Positions 51,286-62,930 of a stretch of DNA of 64,000 bases are shown here, in pieces. Below the pieces are notes generated by a model. It saw nothing but the letters and a program-made list of their open reading frames with translations. It did not search any database and was not told the DNA's origin. The stretch comes from Microvelia longipes. Lineage: Eukaryota; Arthropoda; Insecta; Hemiptera; Veliidae. Position 1 is the first letter of the stretch; each line of letters begins with the position of its first letter. The DNA lies in contig JACMZG010000008.1 in assembly GCA_018340805.1 (NCBI GenBank), positions 22,446,762 to 22,510,761 on the forward strand, read 5' to 3'. The translations under genes and the position numbers were made by a program.

Positions 51286-53147
51286 GGGTGGGTGGAATAG
51301 GCTTTAGAAAAATCTACAAACATGCTTTAATTTTAAATAATAATATAGGTAGAACGAAAATAACTTTGTCTTATACCTAGCAGACGTTTCAAATCTATCT
51401 TGGTTAATTTCATTGAAGCATTCATTTATGTACATTTCTTCCTTGGAGTACAAGCCTAATTAAGAGTAGTCATCATATTTTCAAGTAGGTATTTATTCGT
51501 TATCTTACAAAAACTCAAAGCTCTTAACATCATAATAACAGTAATGAAGTTAGGAATTTTATGTTATGGGTAGGAGTGATTTAAAGTAGTTACCATCCCA
51601 CGTTCTTAGCGTTATCCCTGTCGTATAATCCTTCGCCTACGCGTGGATCATAATATTATCTCTTAGCTCATCTGCAAATTTAAATCATATGTCTTGTCTT
51701 TTCGTATAATGTCACCGCCTTTAGTCTAATCATTCATCTTCATACTTAACTATATTTGGCTTTCCTTGAAATAGCCTTTTTACTTCGCGGCAAATTGCGG
51801 CAAATTCTTTATTTTTGAACCTTCTTGCAACCATGAAGTATGCTTGGAGAAGTGACAGTTGTTAACCTTATTTTAACTAGGGAAATTAAATATAACCAGA
51901 GGTATATAAAGTTACATTTACTATTTACAAATAGATGCAATTAATAAAGTTAAAACAATTTAAGCTTTTATGTTTTGTATAACTAGAGTTACAAATAGAA
52001 GGTTTAAATTAAATTGTTGTTTTGGCGTTTTAATTGTTGGTGGAGTTTCCCTGCTAGCTTTCTTAGTCAATAAAAAATGTTGGCGAGACGTTGCTCTTAT
52101 TATTTCAATAAAATATTGTAAAATTATTATTTTTATAAAATTCTATATCAATACAACCAAATGATAAACATTCTGCCACATACTGTACTCGATTACTTTC
52201 TGTTTTAGTTTGGATTTTTAATGAGTTTGATAAAATTTCAATTACTGTTGGAAGATTTTAAGTAAGGAAGAGTTGAAAGAATAATGTGATTCAGCTATAT
52301 GAGTATGTGTTAGGTTACGAGAATCCTTAGGGAAGAGTCTGCATATAACCAGTATACAGCCTATAAATTAGCTACGATTCTAATTATCTTTGCGTATCCT
52401 TCCTTGCTCCTAATACTTGCTTACCCTAGATTCATAAGCCCCCTTGATTCCATATTGTGTCAAGCTTCGCTTTTTTATGCCTATCCTTACTTAACATGGT
52501 TTAATATAAAATTTTAATTTCACTTGTTCATTTTGTTTTCATAATCTGTAAGGAATATATTTTTATGTGTCAGTGAAACAAAACTAATAAAGTCTATAGG
52601 TCTACTGTACATTGTACAATAGATCTGTATAGGCTTAAATGTAATACTTTATGTGGGTTTTATAAACATAGTATCAAAACATCAAATGACAGAGAGTGGC
52701 ATTATTGGATTCAAAACCTTATTGTAGAGCAGAATAGTTCAAACTTCGTAAAGAGCTTTAATTAATTCATATATTCATTTATAAATATTCGCATTATTAG
52801 AAATAATGGCGTGTTGATGGGGAGGCAACGCCAGCAAAACAATCTTTTACAAAGATCTCTTTGTCTGAATATGTTTAGGCATTTTGAAAAAATAATTAAT
52901 ATATGATTTAACCAACCAACTGGTGTAGGCTTTCTTCCATAGTGCAGTCAAGCATAGAGCAATGAAAGATACTAGAAATACCTGTTGCTTTTTTCTTGTA
53001 CTGTTTTAATATCTTAAGTGAAGACAGGGTGATAGTTATGGATATATGTAGTTTCTAATGTATTAAAAACTTGAAGAAAAAGTGTTGTTCCAAGTAACCT
53101 ATTTGGACTGAAACGATTTTGACGGTTTGGGATGTTTTGTTTAATAT
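51286..53147. other. Intergenic AT-rich sequence
   Basis: No supported gene. The 64-codon frame at 51970-52164 has no recognisable motif. Confidence 0.4.
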
Positions 53148-53184
53148 CCCTTTCTTTTAACTTAATTTAAGTTAAAAGAAAGGG
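53148..53184. repeat. Perfect inverted repeat, 18-bp arms, 1-nt loop
   Basis: CCCTTTCTTTTAACTTAA and TTAAGTTAAAAGAAAGGG are separated by one T. Confidence 0.9.
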
Positions 53185-55059
53185 TGAAAAGGATAATAAT
53201 TTTTGCAAAAAACTTCAAGTTTAACTTTTAAAAACACAGGATAAGATTCCTTATTTGAAGGATGGCTCCGTCAATAACACTTTAAGTTGCTCTATTTAGT
53301 CTAAAGACTATCAAGAGATCGAGGTAATAGATATGAAAAGTTATTGCTTCCCTAACTCCTTTTTATCAACTAATGAAATGATTGTTATCATATCACACAT
53401 TATATTCAAATAACATGATACAATTGGTACCAGCATTACTATGATATGTATCATGTTGAATTAATAGCTATATCGGTGTTATCTGTTATCTACATCAGTC
53501 ATAAACTATCTTACACTGTTTCGTTGCATGATATGACATAATTATTTATAATATAATTATGATTAAAGCTGTCTATTACTGACAGCCTCTAATAATTTGT
53601 CTTTTTGAAGCACTCTTTAGTATCTATTTAGAGAAAACAAATAATTTGTTATTACTTTGACCTATTCTTCTAAAGGTGCCTTATAATGTATGTAATGGTT
53701 TTAGTATTTTTTACCATTTTAGTTCTATATTTCATTTTTGACACTCCCAACCTGAAATTTAAAACTTGATCAAACCTCTTTTATTCTGTAACGAATTGAT
53801 TAAACTACTCACAGTTTAATCAACACTTATTAAATTACTGCTTCTCCGTAACGGAAGATGACTAATTTTATTTTTCATCATATCCACAGTTATGTACGTA
53901 TAAGAAGAAAGTGAAGAAGACCTCAAGTTTTCCAACTTGAGGTTGGAAAACTTTACACATGTTCAGTGTAAAAGTCTTCTATGAAACTTGATTATATCTG
54001 GAAGCTGTTGTAAGGATTTTAGTTAGTTATAGCAACTGAGAAAAATTACTTAAACACTGTACAACCTAGTCTTTTGGTCTAAATTAAATGTGTATGGAGT
54101 TTTTATACACTACTTTCTCATACCAATAAATGAAATGGAAAATTTATATACATAAATTTAAACTTTTTGACAGCGCAAGATCGACTTAGTTTTTAAAATC
54201 TCTATTTAAATTCGAGTTCAAATTTTCGGAGAAAATGTTATGCTTCCACTAAAAGTAGGAATAAGGTGAAATATTTCGATTTAGCTTTCAATTTCCTGGT
54301 ACTATTTTTAAATTATGTTTGAAACTCTTACTTTTTCTTTTACATATTTAGTTCGAACAATACTAGTCCTACTCCTCTATCATAACTAAAAAACCAAGAT
54401 ACTTTACCATGTGTTATTTTCCTTAGTTTATATATCATTAGTATCCTTGTTCTTATCAGAATCATTGTATCTTAACATACTTTAATAAATATATTTTTTC
54501 TTCAATAAAATATTTTTACAGTACAGGTTGTTGAACTGTAAACTTTCATTTAAGTCTTTATATTATGACTTCATCAATATTTTATTAACAAAGTTTTATA
54601 GTTATCAGGTAATTTAAAAACATGATAAATTTACTGGTATAAAATAAATGGAATATAATAAAAATCTGATTCAAAACTTAATTAACAATACCATTATTTC
54701 TCAATTGTATCATTAGGTACACGAAAGTCTAGACGAGTCGACCTTTTTAAATAATGTTAAAATAGTGTCCTGAACCCTAATTTTATTTTACGGCTAATTT
54801 TCGTTTTAATAAATCTGGAAGGGTGGTGTTGTTTTCAAAGTAATGATTCATAAAAATTGAAAAAGAGGGGCGATGCGGATTTTATAAGGGTTAAATATAA
54901 TTTTGCCTTATTTATGTCATAGTCTTGATGCTACATGGAATAATAATGAGTTTTAAACAGCCATGAATAATAAAATGAAAACAGTGTATCTTGTCTTGCT
55001 GAATAAAATATAAATATTCTTAGCTACTCGTATTTAATAAGTTATAAAAGTATTAGGAA
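53185..55059. other. Intergenic AT-rich sequence with a foldback
   Basis: At 53932-53953 and its flanks, AAGTTTTCCAAC and GTTGGAAAACTT are inverted around a 5-nt loop; outer AGAAGAC/GTCTTCT can extend the stem. No gene is supported. Confidence 0.5.
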
Positions 55060-55300
55060 ATTTACTTTTCCTCACATTCTAGCGTATGTATAGAGAAAAG
55101 TATGAAGTTCGACCTAAAAATCAGAAATCAAGATTTCATCTTTAAATATCCGTTGCATGATATAAATTGCGCAGTTTTTATCATGCTGTCTTTGTCAAGC
55201 GCTAACTCCTTCTGTGTTCACGCTAGTTGGTACAATAATCAGACTTGAGATCTACTAGTAGCTGTGCTGTCCGGGAAATATTTTGTTGTTAATTTTTATT
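55060..55300 (+). repeat. Family A interspersed repeat
   Basis: TTTTCCTCACATTCTAGCGT, AATCAGAAATCAAGATTTCA, CTGTGTTCACGCTAGTTGG and TAGCTGTGCTGTCCGGGAAA follow the family A order. Confidence 0.6.
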
Positions 55301-55543
55301 AATGCTTCTATTCTATATTAATTATAGTAATATAATAGTTTGAGAACACCTAGGAAATGTAACAAGCAAAAAGCAATCTGGGAAGTGTTTCATCATTCGA
55401 CATTCGTCATCTTTGATGGTTCGACATAATGTCCTGTCCCACTCTGTTTCGTTACGCCTAACTCATCAAAGCGCCGACTGAGCCTGAGCTCACTCTAACC
55501 TTCAATTAAAATTCTGAAGAATATAATGTAAAGTATGTAACAA

Positions 55544-55572
55544 TGAAGATCGGTGCTCTTTTACCGATCTTC
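55544..55572. repeat. 10-bp-arm hairpin GAAGATCGGT/ACCGATCTTC
   Basis: Perfect arms around GCTCTTTT. It sits just before a second, larger inverted repeat. Confidence 0.75.
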
Positions 55573-55599
55573 TTGATTTTGGCAAGCAAAATCATATTT

Positions 55600-55676
55600 C
55601 ATTTGATACTACCGAGTTTTGCAACTAATCATTGTGATAACTATTCACATTTTGAAAAACTCGGTAGTATCAAATG
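55600..55676. repeat. Inverted repeat with 21-bp perfect arms
   Basis: CATTTGATACTACCGAGTTT(T) at 55600-55620 is exactly inverted at 55656-55676, with a 35-nt loop. Confidence 0.9.
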
Positions 55677-56502
55677 ATTTCATGTGTTTGTATACAGATG
55701 CAGAAATGTGATAATTTAAAACAAATGTTGACTTATTTCATCAAAATATGTATTTTTATACTTTGTGTTTAGGAAAAATGTGTCATTACTATTATCTGGC
55801 TCTTATAGTTGACAAACTTTTGTAAGAACAGATTATCATCTAAACGAAATGTTTAAAAGCTCGTGTCTTTTAAAAATATTGTAGTGAACAAATAAATTAC
55901 TAGTAATGTATTTTCCTATTTTAAGTATATACTTATCAAACATTTACAAAAGTAATTATCAAGCAAATAACAAACATTTATAACAAATTTATGTTCAATA
56001 AAAAGTTAAGGAATAACTCATTATGCTTTTTCTTAAATTTCGTTAAAAATACTTTTATCATAGACTATAATCTATTTTCTTTAAGGACTTGAATTTTATC
56101 AGTATAAAAGAATAAATCTTCTAGCAATAATATTCTATCTCATTTCATTTTTAGTTTTGTTGGAAAACTCTAAAACCTTATCGAATAAAACTTATTTTAG
56201 GTTTTTTACCAATGGTTAAATTTTAATAACGTCGTTTCATTTTTCTTTAGTTTTTACTGTAATTTTGTATGAATTAGTTTTCTGAACAACACATTGTAAT
56301 TTAAAAATCTATTTTACGTTTTAGAGTGGATATTCCTTGGTAATAAAATACGGCGAACTAGGTAATAATGACAAAAATAATATTAAAGTAAATTGATTTA
56401 AATACAGCGGTTTAAAAATAGTCATTAATTACTTTTTTTAATGAACTTGAGTGAGTTCTTCATTAGGCGATTAATTGTTTGTTTGCGATTAAATTTATAA
56501 TT
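55677..56502. other. Intergenic AT-rich sequence
   Basis: Nothing recognised. Confidence 0.35.
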
Positions 56503-56542
56503 TACCTCTACTACTACTTATAAGTAGTAGAGGTAAATTTAC
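56500..56542. repeat. Near-perfect hairpin around TACCTCTACTACT
   Basis: AATTTACCTCTACTACTACT and AGTAGTAGAGGTAAATT pair around TTATA, with a 3-nt slip caused by an extra ACT on one side. Confidence 0.75.
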
Positions 56543-56699
56543 TATTTACCTTTAATAATTGTAATAAGTAATTGTAATTGTGAACGAAAATATAGTTTAC
56601 AATAATACATATACTATGTATGGCTTATATAAATTCTAAATTTGATTAAATTCTATAATGCGGTTTTGGAGTATTCTTTTTTATAATTATGACAAGACA

Positions 56700-56860
56700 A
56701 CAGGCCTGTAGCCAGAAAGAAGCCAAGGGGAGAGGCGTAGCCCTGGAAAAAAATGCGCCCTTTCTGACGGAGTAGTTTTTAGCGGAAATACCTTAAATTT
56801 AAAACATCGCCCTCTCTGAGATTATTTTCGACCCCCCCCCCTTGTAGAAGACAAAATTAG
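56700..56860. repeat. G+C-richer repeat-like block with poly(C)
   Basis: GGCCTGTAGCCAGAAAGAAG, a purine-rich stretch, and a poly(C) at about 56831-56840 stand out from the AT-rich flanks. The architecture resembles an old dispersed repeat; I cannot classify it. Confidence 0.35.
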
Positions 56861-57819
56861 TTTTTAATATCAATCATTTAAATTAAAATATACAACCCAT
56901 TCCATTACCGGATTTTTTTTCTAAAGTAATTCGCTAAAATAAATAATTATTAGGTAATTATAATAAATTAGGTTCAAAGTCTTGGGTTAATTTAAATTTT
57001 GCTTAAAATATAATATATTTACATGGTGTATTTACGAGATTTGTAAGGGATTTTTATAGAAAACATTAGTTATGCTTGTTTTCATAAATTTCAAGTATAT
57101 TAAGTTCGCCTATTGTTTAACTATCATCTTTATTGTGTCAAGGCTATTGTTTACACAAAAGTTCTTTATGCTTCAGAGTTTTAGGTTTCAATTTCTTTGT
57201 TTTAAATTTCATTTTTCAATGCATATCCTTTACTTTGATGAAATATAATTATGCTTGGTTACATTTTGTGGATTATTTTATTTTATTTAAAATACGTATT
57301 TGAACTGCAGAGGGAATTAACTTATTTATTCCATGGAACAAAATTATAGTTTCAGTAAAATTTATTCAAGTTATCTCATTTGATTTAAAATTATATGATA
57401 ACATTATTTTTGACGTGTTATTAAAATAAATTTAAGATCCTTAATTAATAAAATAATTTGTTCTAATTTTGTATTTACTGAAGAAAATACATTTATTCAT
57501 CTTATTTTTAGGTAACAAAATTTCCTTTATAGCCTTGAGGTAGAAATTAATTAGGTACATAAGGCTAATTAAAATAAATGTGATAAAAAAAGTATAACTT
57601 TACCTAATACAAAGTAAAAAGGTCCGATTTTGAAGATTAGTCACTGGTTTTGCGTATTAAGTACGTGATTTTCCACCTTAAGTTATAGTTATTAGTTCTC
57701 TTAAGTTTGATTATTAAATAATAAAGTTAATTATTAGTCTTCTCTTGAGTTTACCCTTATATATTATCGAATCAAATATGAAAGGAAGTTTCAGAAGTGC
57801 TAAGTGGTGTTTTATTTTA
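56861..57819. other. Intergenic AT-rich sequence
   Basis: Nothing recognised. Confidence 0.35.
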
Positions 57820-57879
57820 CTACTTTTTAGCTAAAAAGCAATGCCTGGATCTGGTGTGGGCGGTATCTGTTTCGTTTTC

Positions 57880-58375
57880 CTTCTAAACTAAAATTTCACC
57901 TGAATCATCTGTTTCAGGACGTGTTTCGACTGTTTGCATACGTGTGTATGCGAATAGTATACGTGTGTATAAGAATAGTATACGTGTGTATGCGAATAGT
58001 ATACGTGTGTATACGAATAGTATACGTGTGTATGCGAATAGTATACGTGTGTATGCAAATATTATACGTGTGTATGCCAATAGTATACGTGTGTATGCGA
58101 ATAATATACGTGTATATGCGAATATTATATGTATGTATACGAATAGTATACGTGTGTATACGAATAGTATACGTGTGTATACGAATGGTATACGTGTGTA
58201 TGCGAATAGTATACGTGTGTATGCGAATAGTATACGTGTATTATTACACTGAGCTAAGTGTAAGTACACTTAGCTCCCAGTGTGTTTATACTAGAGAGTT
58301 GAAAATCGCTAACAAAAATCAATCTTTAGATCTTGCTGTACTATCCGAAAAATAAATTATATGACGTCACTAACC
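57880..58375 (+). repeat. Family A repeat carrying an internal 21-bp minisatellite
   Basis: The flanks AAATTTCACCTGAATCATCT (57891) and CCAGTGTGTTTATACTAGAG ... ATGACGTCACTAACCCGCAA are family A. Between them the unit GTATACGTGTGTATGCGAATA (21 bp) is repeated about 14 times at 57940-58240. It occupies the place where other copies have a short GTTTACGTGTGTGTTTG. The unit length is a multiple of three and free of stops in several frames, giving spurious 100-144 codon frames on both strands. Confidence 0.85.
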
Positions 58376-59160
58376 CGCAATAATTATATAATGAAATAAA
58401 TAATGAAACGTGTTTTCCTACTTTTAAAGTAAATGATTTATGTTGTTAGACTTCATCAACGACCCATGTTCATATTTACAATTTAGTTAACATTATAAGC
58501 AAATAATTCGTATGAGTTTATAGTTGTAACTTATTATTCTGGTGAGGCGATTATTAATAAATAATAGTGATTTATAATGGAAGTAGTGATTAAGGAGTTT
58601 AACGGAAATATTTTAGTTAGATAAAACGTAGCAGTAAAGACCGGATGAAGGGCTGGCTTTATTATCTTATATTAACCCTTAGCTGGGATCTAGTTAATCT
58701 TATAACCCGGATAATTTTAATTAGTCACCCATAACTTGGCTCTTGGCTAATAATGATGCTTAATTGCTTCCAAGCTGACTCTTATTAAAGATTTTTAATT
58801 TCAGAGGAATCTGAGCTATTCATTTTTCGTCTTTATGCTTACGTTATCTTGATACTCAGTAATAATTAATTATTATTATTATTATAATGTTTCTGATGAA
58901 ATATAATAGCTGAATAATTTTAAGCGTTCTGACCTCTTAAAAATGTCTAATAATAAGTTGTGTTATTGTATTGAGGAGTAATATGGGGAGTAACTACTAC
59001 TAGCCTGCTTTTTCAACCAATCATGCATATTTTCACTGACTCTTATATTCTAGTGAAAACTAGGAACAACACGTGCCCTCGCTGTTAAACCAAACCTTAA
59101 TATACTTTAAACAGCAACAGACACACTATAGTATTATAATGAATCTACTATGAGAGTCCT
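58376..59160. other. Intergenic AT-rich sequence
   Basis: Nothing recognised. Confidence 0.35.
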
Positions 59161-59179
59161 AAATTTTCCCTATACCTAG

Positions 59180-59402
59180 TTTCATTTAGGCTAAGGGATC
59201 TTTAACGTGTACCTGACAACGTACAGGCTCGAGACCACCGGCTTTACGTCCCTTCTGTTTGCGCAGAATTTTTATCTCTCTCATAGATAGAGAGAGAGGC
59301 CTGTGCAGGGATTGAACCCTTGACTAAATAAACTCGGAAGTTTAAAGGCCATTCATTCTGTGTATTGGCCGCGTACCTTAACCACTACGCTACGTGTGAC
59401 TC
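59180..59402 (-). mobile_element. tRNA-derived SINE
   Basis: On the minus strand the head has box A TAGCGTAGTGGTTAAGG and box B GGGTTCAATCCCTGC, the classic pol III promoter of a tRNA-derived SINE. The body follows with a (CT)n/(GA)n foldback (59274-59299), GACGTAAAGCCGGTGGTC and the tail CACGTTAAAGATCCCTTAGC, a type of 3' end shared by SINEs and their partner LINEs in many invertebrates. The spacer between the boxes is longer than in a tRNA, so a functional tRNA is unlikely. Confidence 0.7.
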
Positions 59403-59436
59403 TTATATAGTGTTTAAAAAAGCAGTTAAATTTTTT

Positions 59437-59515
59437 GGCAAGAAGGAAGTTCGGGAAATTAGATTGATTAGTTAAAAAGCGCGCATTCAAAGATGATTCG
59501 CCCGGCTTGTGGACC
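59437..59515 (+). mobile_element. Family B foldback element, right-end fragment
   Basis: AAAAAGCGCGCATTCAAAGA then TGATTCGCCCGGCTTGTGGA matches the right terminus of family B. It lies next to the SINE. Confidence 0.55.
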
Positions 59516-60224
59516 TCCCCACCAGATTTGTTTTTATGTTAGGAAGAGAGATAAGTAGTTTAAAGTTGTTTGTGAAGTAAGATCTCTGTTTAAGCTTTGT
59601 ATATGAAGCTTTCATGCTTTAAACTGTAATAACTTCTTTTTATGTGCAGAGAATCAAACATGATTCTTTAGTTTCTGATAAAACATTAAACTTGGACTAA
59701 AGGATGAACTAGATTCTCGTATGAACTTTTTGTAGAATACTTTTACTTATAATTTTTATAAAGTACGTTATAATTTGTTTGAAGAGTCTTCAACAAAAAA
59801 AATTCATAGCAAAAGTATATATTAAACAACTCAAAAAGAAATGAAAAGACAAAAGGAGCAACCCGATCCGGTAGAGTTGTTTTCAAGTGGTTTCTGCCTC
59901 ACCTCTGTTCTTTTTTATTCATTGGAAAAAAACTTTAAAGTAGGTTTATATTCATGAGTAAGGTTGGAGTGGTGTGATACAAACAGCACCTTTGGAGTAT
60001 AAACACACAAAAACATAAATAAAACAAAAAATTATATAAACCATTCCGCTTTACAACTACATTTCAAAGCTTACACTGGCCATTTAGGTAAAGATAAAGA
60101 ACAAACAGATCTTTTCCTATTTCAAATACATAGAGGAAATAAATTATCAACAAACTATTTCTCTTTGATAGCTTTTTATTGCTGATACATCAGGTACGGA
60201 ATTCTTTATATCTTTTTCTCTCAG
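59516..60224. other. Intergenic AT-rich sequence
   Basis: Nothing recognised. Confidence 0.35.
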
Positions 60225-60365
60225 AAAGTGAATTTGCTTCGCTCGTCGTGGTTTGAGGATTACACATAACCTCGATTTGCTCTTATTCGCCCAATTTTAA
60301 AATACGATGGTTTCTCAAAATGTTGGATATTTTGGCTCACTTCGCTCGTCCTCTATATGTGTCGT
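60225..60365 (+). repeat. CTTCGCTCGTC-type repeat
   Basis: TTTGCTTCGCTCGTCGTGG (60231) and GGCTCACTTCGCTCGTCCTC (60334) belong to the same word family as 32740-33110. Confidence 0.5.
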
Positions 60366-60826
60366 GTTAATTAATATGTGTGTTATCCTAATATAATATG
60401 TACCTGTAAACTAAACAAATCTGACCAGCTGAACAGTTTGACTTTAATAAGTCACTGCTTGTATGTAGACTGGATTACTAATGTGGTGCCATAAAACTAC
60501 CATGTTGGGACTTCCTTTATCTTGATATTTATTTAATTTATGAGGCTACAGTACAAAAGATTACTAGTTGAGATAAAAACCATTTCTTTCTGTTAGCTGC
60601 TGACCCTAAGAAGGTGTACCACTGTATTGTTCAAGACAAAACTCTAAGACGCTATGAATTAATTCTTCTTTAGAATCGAGTGGACCCTGAAAACGTTTCA
60701 TTAGTTTAGATTCCTCTTCTTGTTTATCAGCATGCGGATTAACTTTGCAGTAATGAAAAGTCTACACTGCTTATTAAAGGACTGACTAAAAGCTTAAGTC
60801 ATGTTTACATTCATACAACCTTGGCG
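60366..60826. other. Intergenic sequence and LINE 3' flank
   Basis: No gene. The last tens of bases before 60827 may be the 3' UTR of the RTE-like fragment. Confidence 0.35.
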
Positions 60827-61240
60827 TTACAGCTCACGTAGAGCCTCAGCCTGCAACACTACGGTCCTCCAGAGGTCTCTGTCCTGCGCCAACCCCTCCA
60901 TCTCCTGACTCCAAGGCGTCTGAGGCCATCTTCAACCTGGTCTTGCCAACGTAGTCTTGGACGTCCTCTCATCCTTCTACCTCCTGGTTTACCTTCAAAG
61001 ACATTCTTTACCGCTCTATCAGCTATCATCCTTTATCAATAGCCAAGCCATCTAAAAAGTGAAATTCTTTCGGATTTCACACACAATGTCTGGTCTGTCA
61101 AATAGGTGGTAAACTTCAAAATTGTGCCGCATCTGCCACATACCCTTATCAAAAGATGGTCCAAAAATATGGTGCAAAATTTTCCTTTCCCGGCAACACA
61201 GTAGTTCTTTATCTGGCCGGTGTTGCTTGGCACCAATCAA
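60827..61240 (-). pseudogene. RTE-like LINE polyprotein, C-terminal remnant (frameshifted)
   Basis: Reading the minus strand from about 61240, one frame gives GAKQHRPDKELLCC then RERKILHHIFGPSFDKGMW, QMRHNFEVYHLFDRPDIV and a stop; a shifted frame continues FRWLGY; then VKNVFEGKPGGRRMRGRPRL and RWQDQVEDGLRRLGVRRW. These match in order the well-known C-terminus of RTE-type and related endonuclease-RT proteins (a ...RKIL-RIYGP...-W-RYN-ELY-L...DIV...RL-W-GH... tail, then ...GKP-GRR-RGRP-LRW-D-V-DL...). Frameshifts and stops show it is dead. The RT catalytic core is absent. The clade name is by resemblance; a close relative of RTE is also possible. Confidence 0.75.
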
Positions 61241-61244
61241 GCAC

Positions 61245-61611
61245 CTCCCCAGGTGAAGGATAGGGGAAAGCTCATCAGATATGATGGGTACCGGGGAAAT
61301 AAAATACCCGGGATGGACCAAAACTAGATGCTGCTGTCATGTAGTAATTGACGTTGGATCGTCTAGGACAAGAGGAAGAAAACCTTAATCACAAATTACC
61401 TGGTCCTCCAGGTTGGGGGTTTAGCATATGGCTAAAAACCATGTCTTGCAAAAAGTTTATATGTTATAAATGCAAAAAGTGTCCCTCGGAACTCGGACAG
61501 ATTTAACGGATTTACGACCAGGAATGTTAAAAGGAATAATAGAGGGAATGATGTTAATTTGGCGACGTGGAATGTGTCACGTTTAGTCTACCTGATAAGT
61601 ACATATCATTC
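61245..61611 (+). mobile_element. RTE-like LINE 5' UTR and start of endonuclease (plus strand)
   Basis: CACCTCCCCAGGTGAAGG, TGCTGCTGTCATGTAGTAAT, GGATCGTCTAGGACAAGAGG and CCTGGTCCTCCAGGTTGGGG form a G+C-richer leader. About 110 bp later the frame DVNLATWNVSRLVYLIS appears at 61550; TWNV is the first conserved motif of apurinic-type LINE endonucleases. The frame then decays. The piece begins at the point where the minus-strand tail fragment begins, in opposite orientation. Confidence 0.6.
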
Positions 61612-61980
61612 AATACCTGGTCGCCTTAATTGCCTTATTCCTCTAATAAGCCTGAATTGAGTGAGTCATGTGTGCAGACTCTGTTATGAGGAGATAAAGA
61701 AACTCCTACTCATATCCTAAGTACTTGTATTTAGTACTTGTCTGAAAAGGCTGCCTTTTACTTTTCCGGATTTGCACTAAAAATCCACCATGTTAATAAC
61801 CATTCATGATGAAAAAAATAGGGTACGGAAATCTGAACTTTTCCTCACATTATCAAAGTTTTACCACGTTCGTTTTCATATTGTTAAAATATCTCTTTTT
61901 AACAATTTAAAAAATACTTAACAGATTATACGATAAAAATTAAACTAATGCAGATATTGAAATAAAACTTGCCTTATTCG
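61612..61980. other. Intergenic sequence
   Basis: Nothing further recognised. Part may be diverged LINE. Confidence 0.3.
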
Positions 61981-62029
61981 TTAGTTTTATATAGGACTGC
62001 ATGCGTAGCAAATTTCTAATTGACCCGAA

Positions 62030-62340
62030 AATTTGTTAGCCTTTTATGAATTTTTAAAAATTTTCTGAGTTATTAATGAAGGTTAATGACGTCATAAAAT
62101 GATATCATATCTAGACCCAATAATTGATTATATGGCAAGTTTCATTCCCTACTATAAACATACTGGGAGTTACGGTGATAATAGACACAACACAAACACA
62201 CACAGACGACTGAAAAATTACTCTTGAGGTCTTAAAAACACATGCAAATAATTAGTAACTCGGTTTCGGTTTATTAGAGCAAACACAATACTTTTCTTGT
62301 ATACCTACGGTATAGATGGAAAAAAATAAACAGAAGTCTA
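62030..62340 (-). repeat. Family A interspersed repeat (minus)
   Basis: The inverse order is clear: ATGACGTCATAAAATGATAT, ACTGGGAGTTACGGTGATAA, (CA)-rich, GAGGTCTTAAAAACACATG, AACTCGGTTTCGGTTTATTA and TACTTTTCTTGTATACCTAC. Confidence 0.7.
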
Positions 62341-62798
62341 AAATAAGAAGCAAGTTAGTCTTTACAATTTTTTTAAGATATTAAAAGTAAAAAGGTAGAG
62401 AAGTTCGTTCACCCAATCAGACTTTTTAAAAGTATCAGACTTATTTTATAAAGAATAATTTTATGAAAATGGATGTTACTTGGTACAATACAACAAAATT
62501 ATAGACCCTCGAGTAAAATTATTCTTATTGTATAAAAGTAGGTTGTGAATTATTATGATTTAAAAAAGTTTCCTCGTTAACACCTTGGTCTTCTACTGGA
62601 TCCCTCCCTAGTAATAAAGCTCCTTTTTCCCATTACGAATGAAATATTTTTTAAGATTTACCTCGGTTTAAAGCTTATTTTTCATTTTTTCTGATCTTTG
62701 ATGTAGGAAGACAAGTGATTTTGCATTATTGTCCTGTTACATCTTCTTGTTTAAGGTTTTCTTTTTATTGCATTTCATTTTGAAAATTAAAAAAAATT
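62341..62798. other. Intergenic AT-rich sequence
   Basis: Nothing recognised. Confidence 0.35.
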
Positions 62799-62799
62799 T

Positions 62800-62930
62800 A
62801 GGAAAAATAAAAACTTATATTTTTTATTATTTTACTAATTTTTTTCTTTTATTTAAAAAAATATGAAAAAATAAAACTTAATTTTTTATTATTTTACTAT
62901 TTTTTTCTTTTATTTTTTTAAAAAAAATGT
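62800..62930. repeat. Tandem duplication of a ~62-bp A/T-rich unit
   Basis: The string ATTTTTTATTATTTTACTA followed by TTTTTTTCTTTTATTT occurs twice, about 62 bp apart, each preceded by GAAAAA(A)TAAAA. Confidence 0.75.

Noticed and set aside
57883..58355. Frames of 100-144 codons with repeated VCMRIVY or YTRILFA
   Set aside because: They are a product of the 21-bp minisatellite, whose length is a multiple of three with no stops on either strand.
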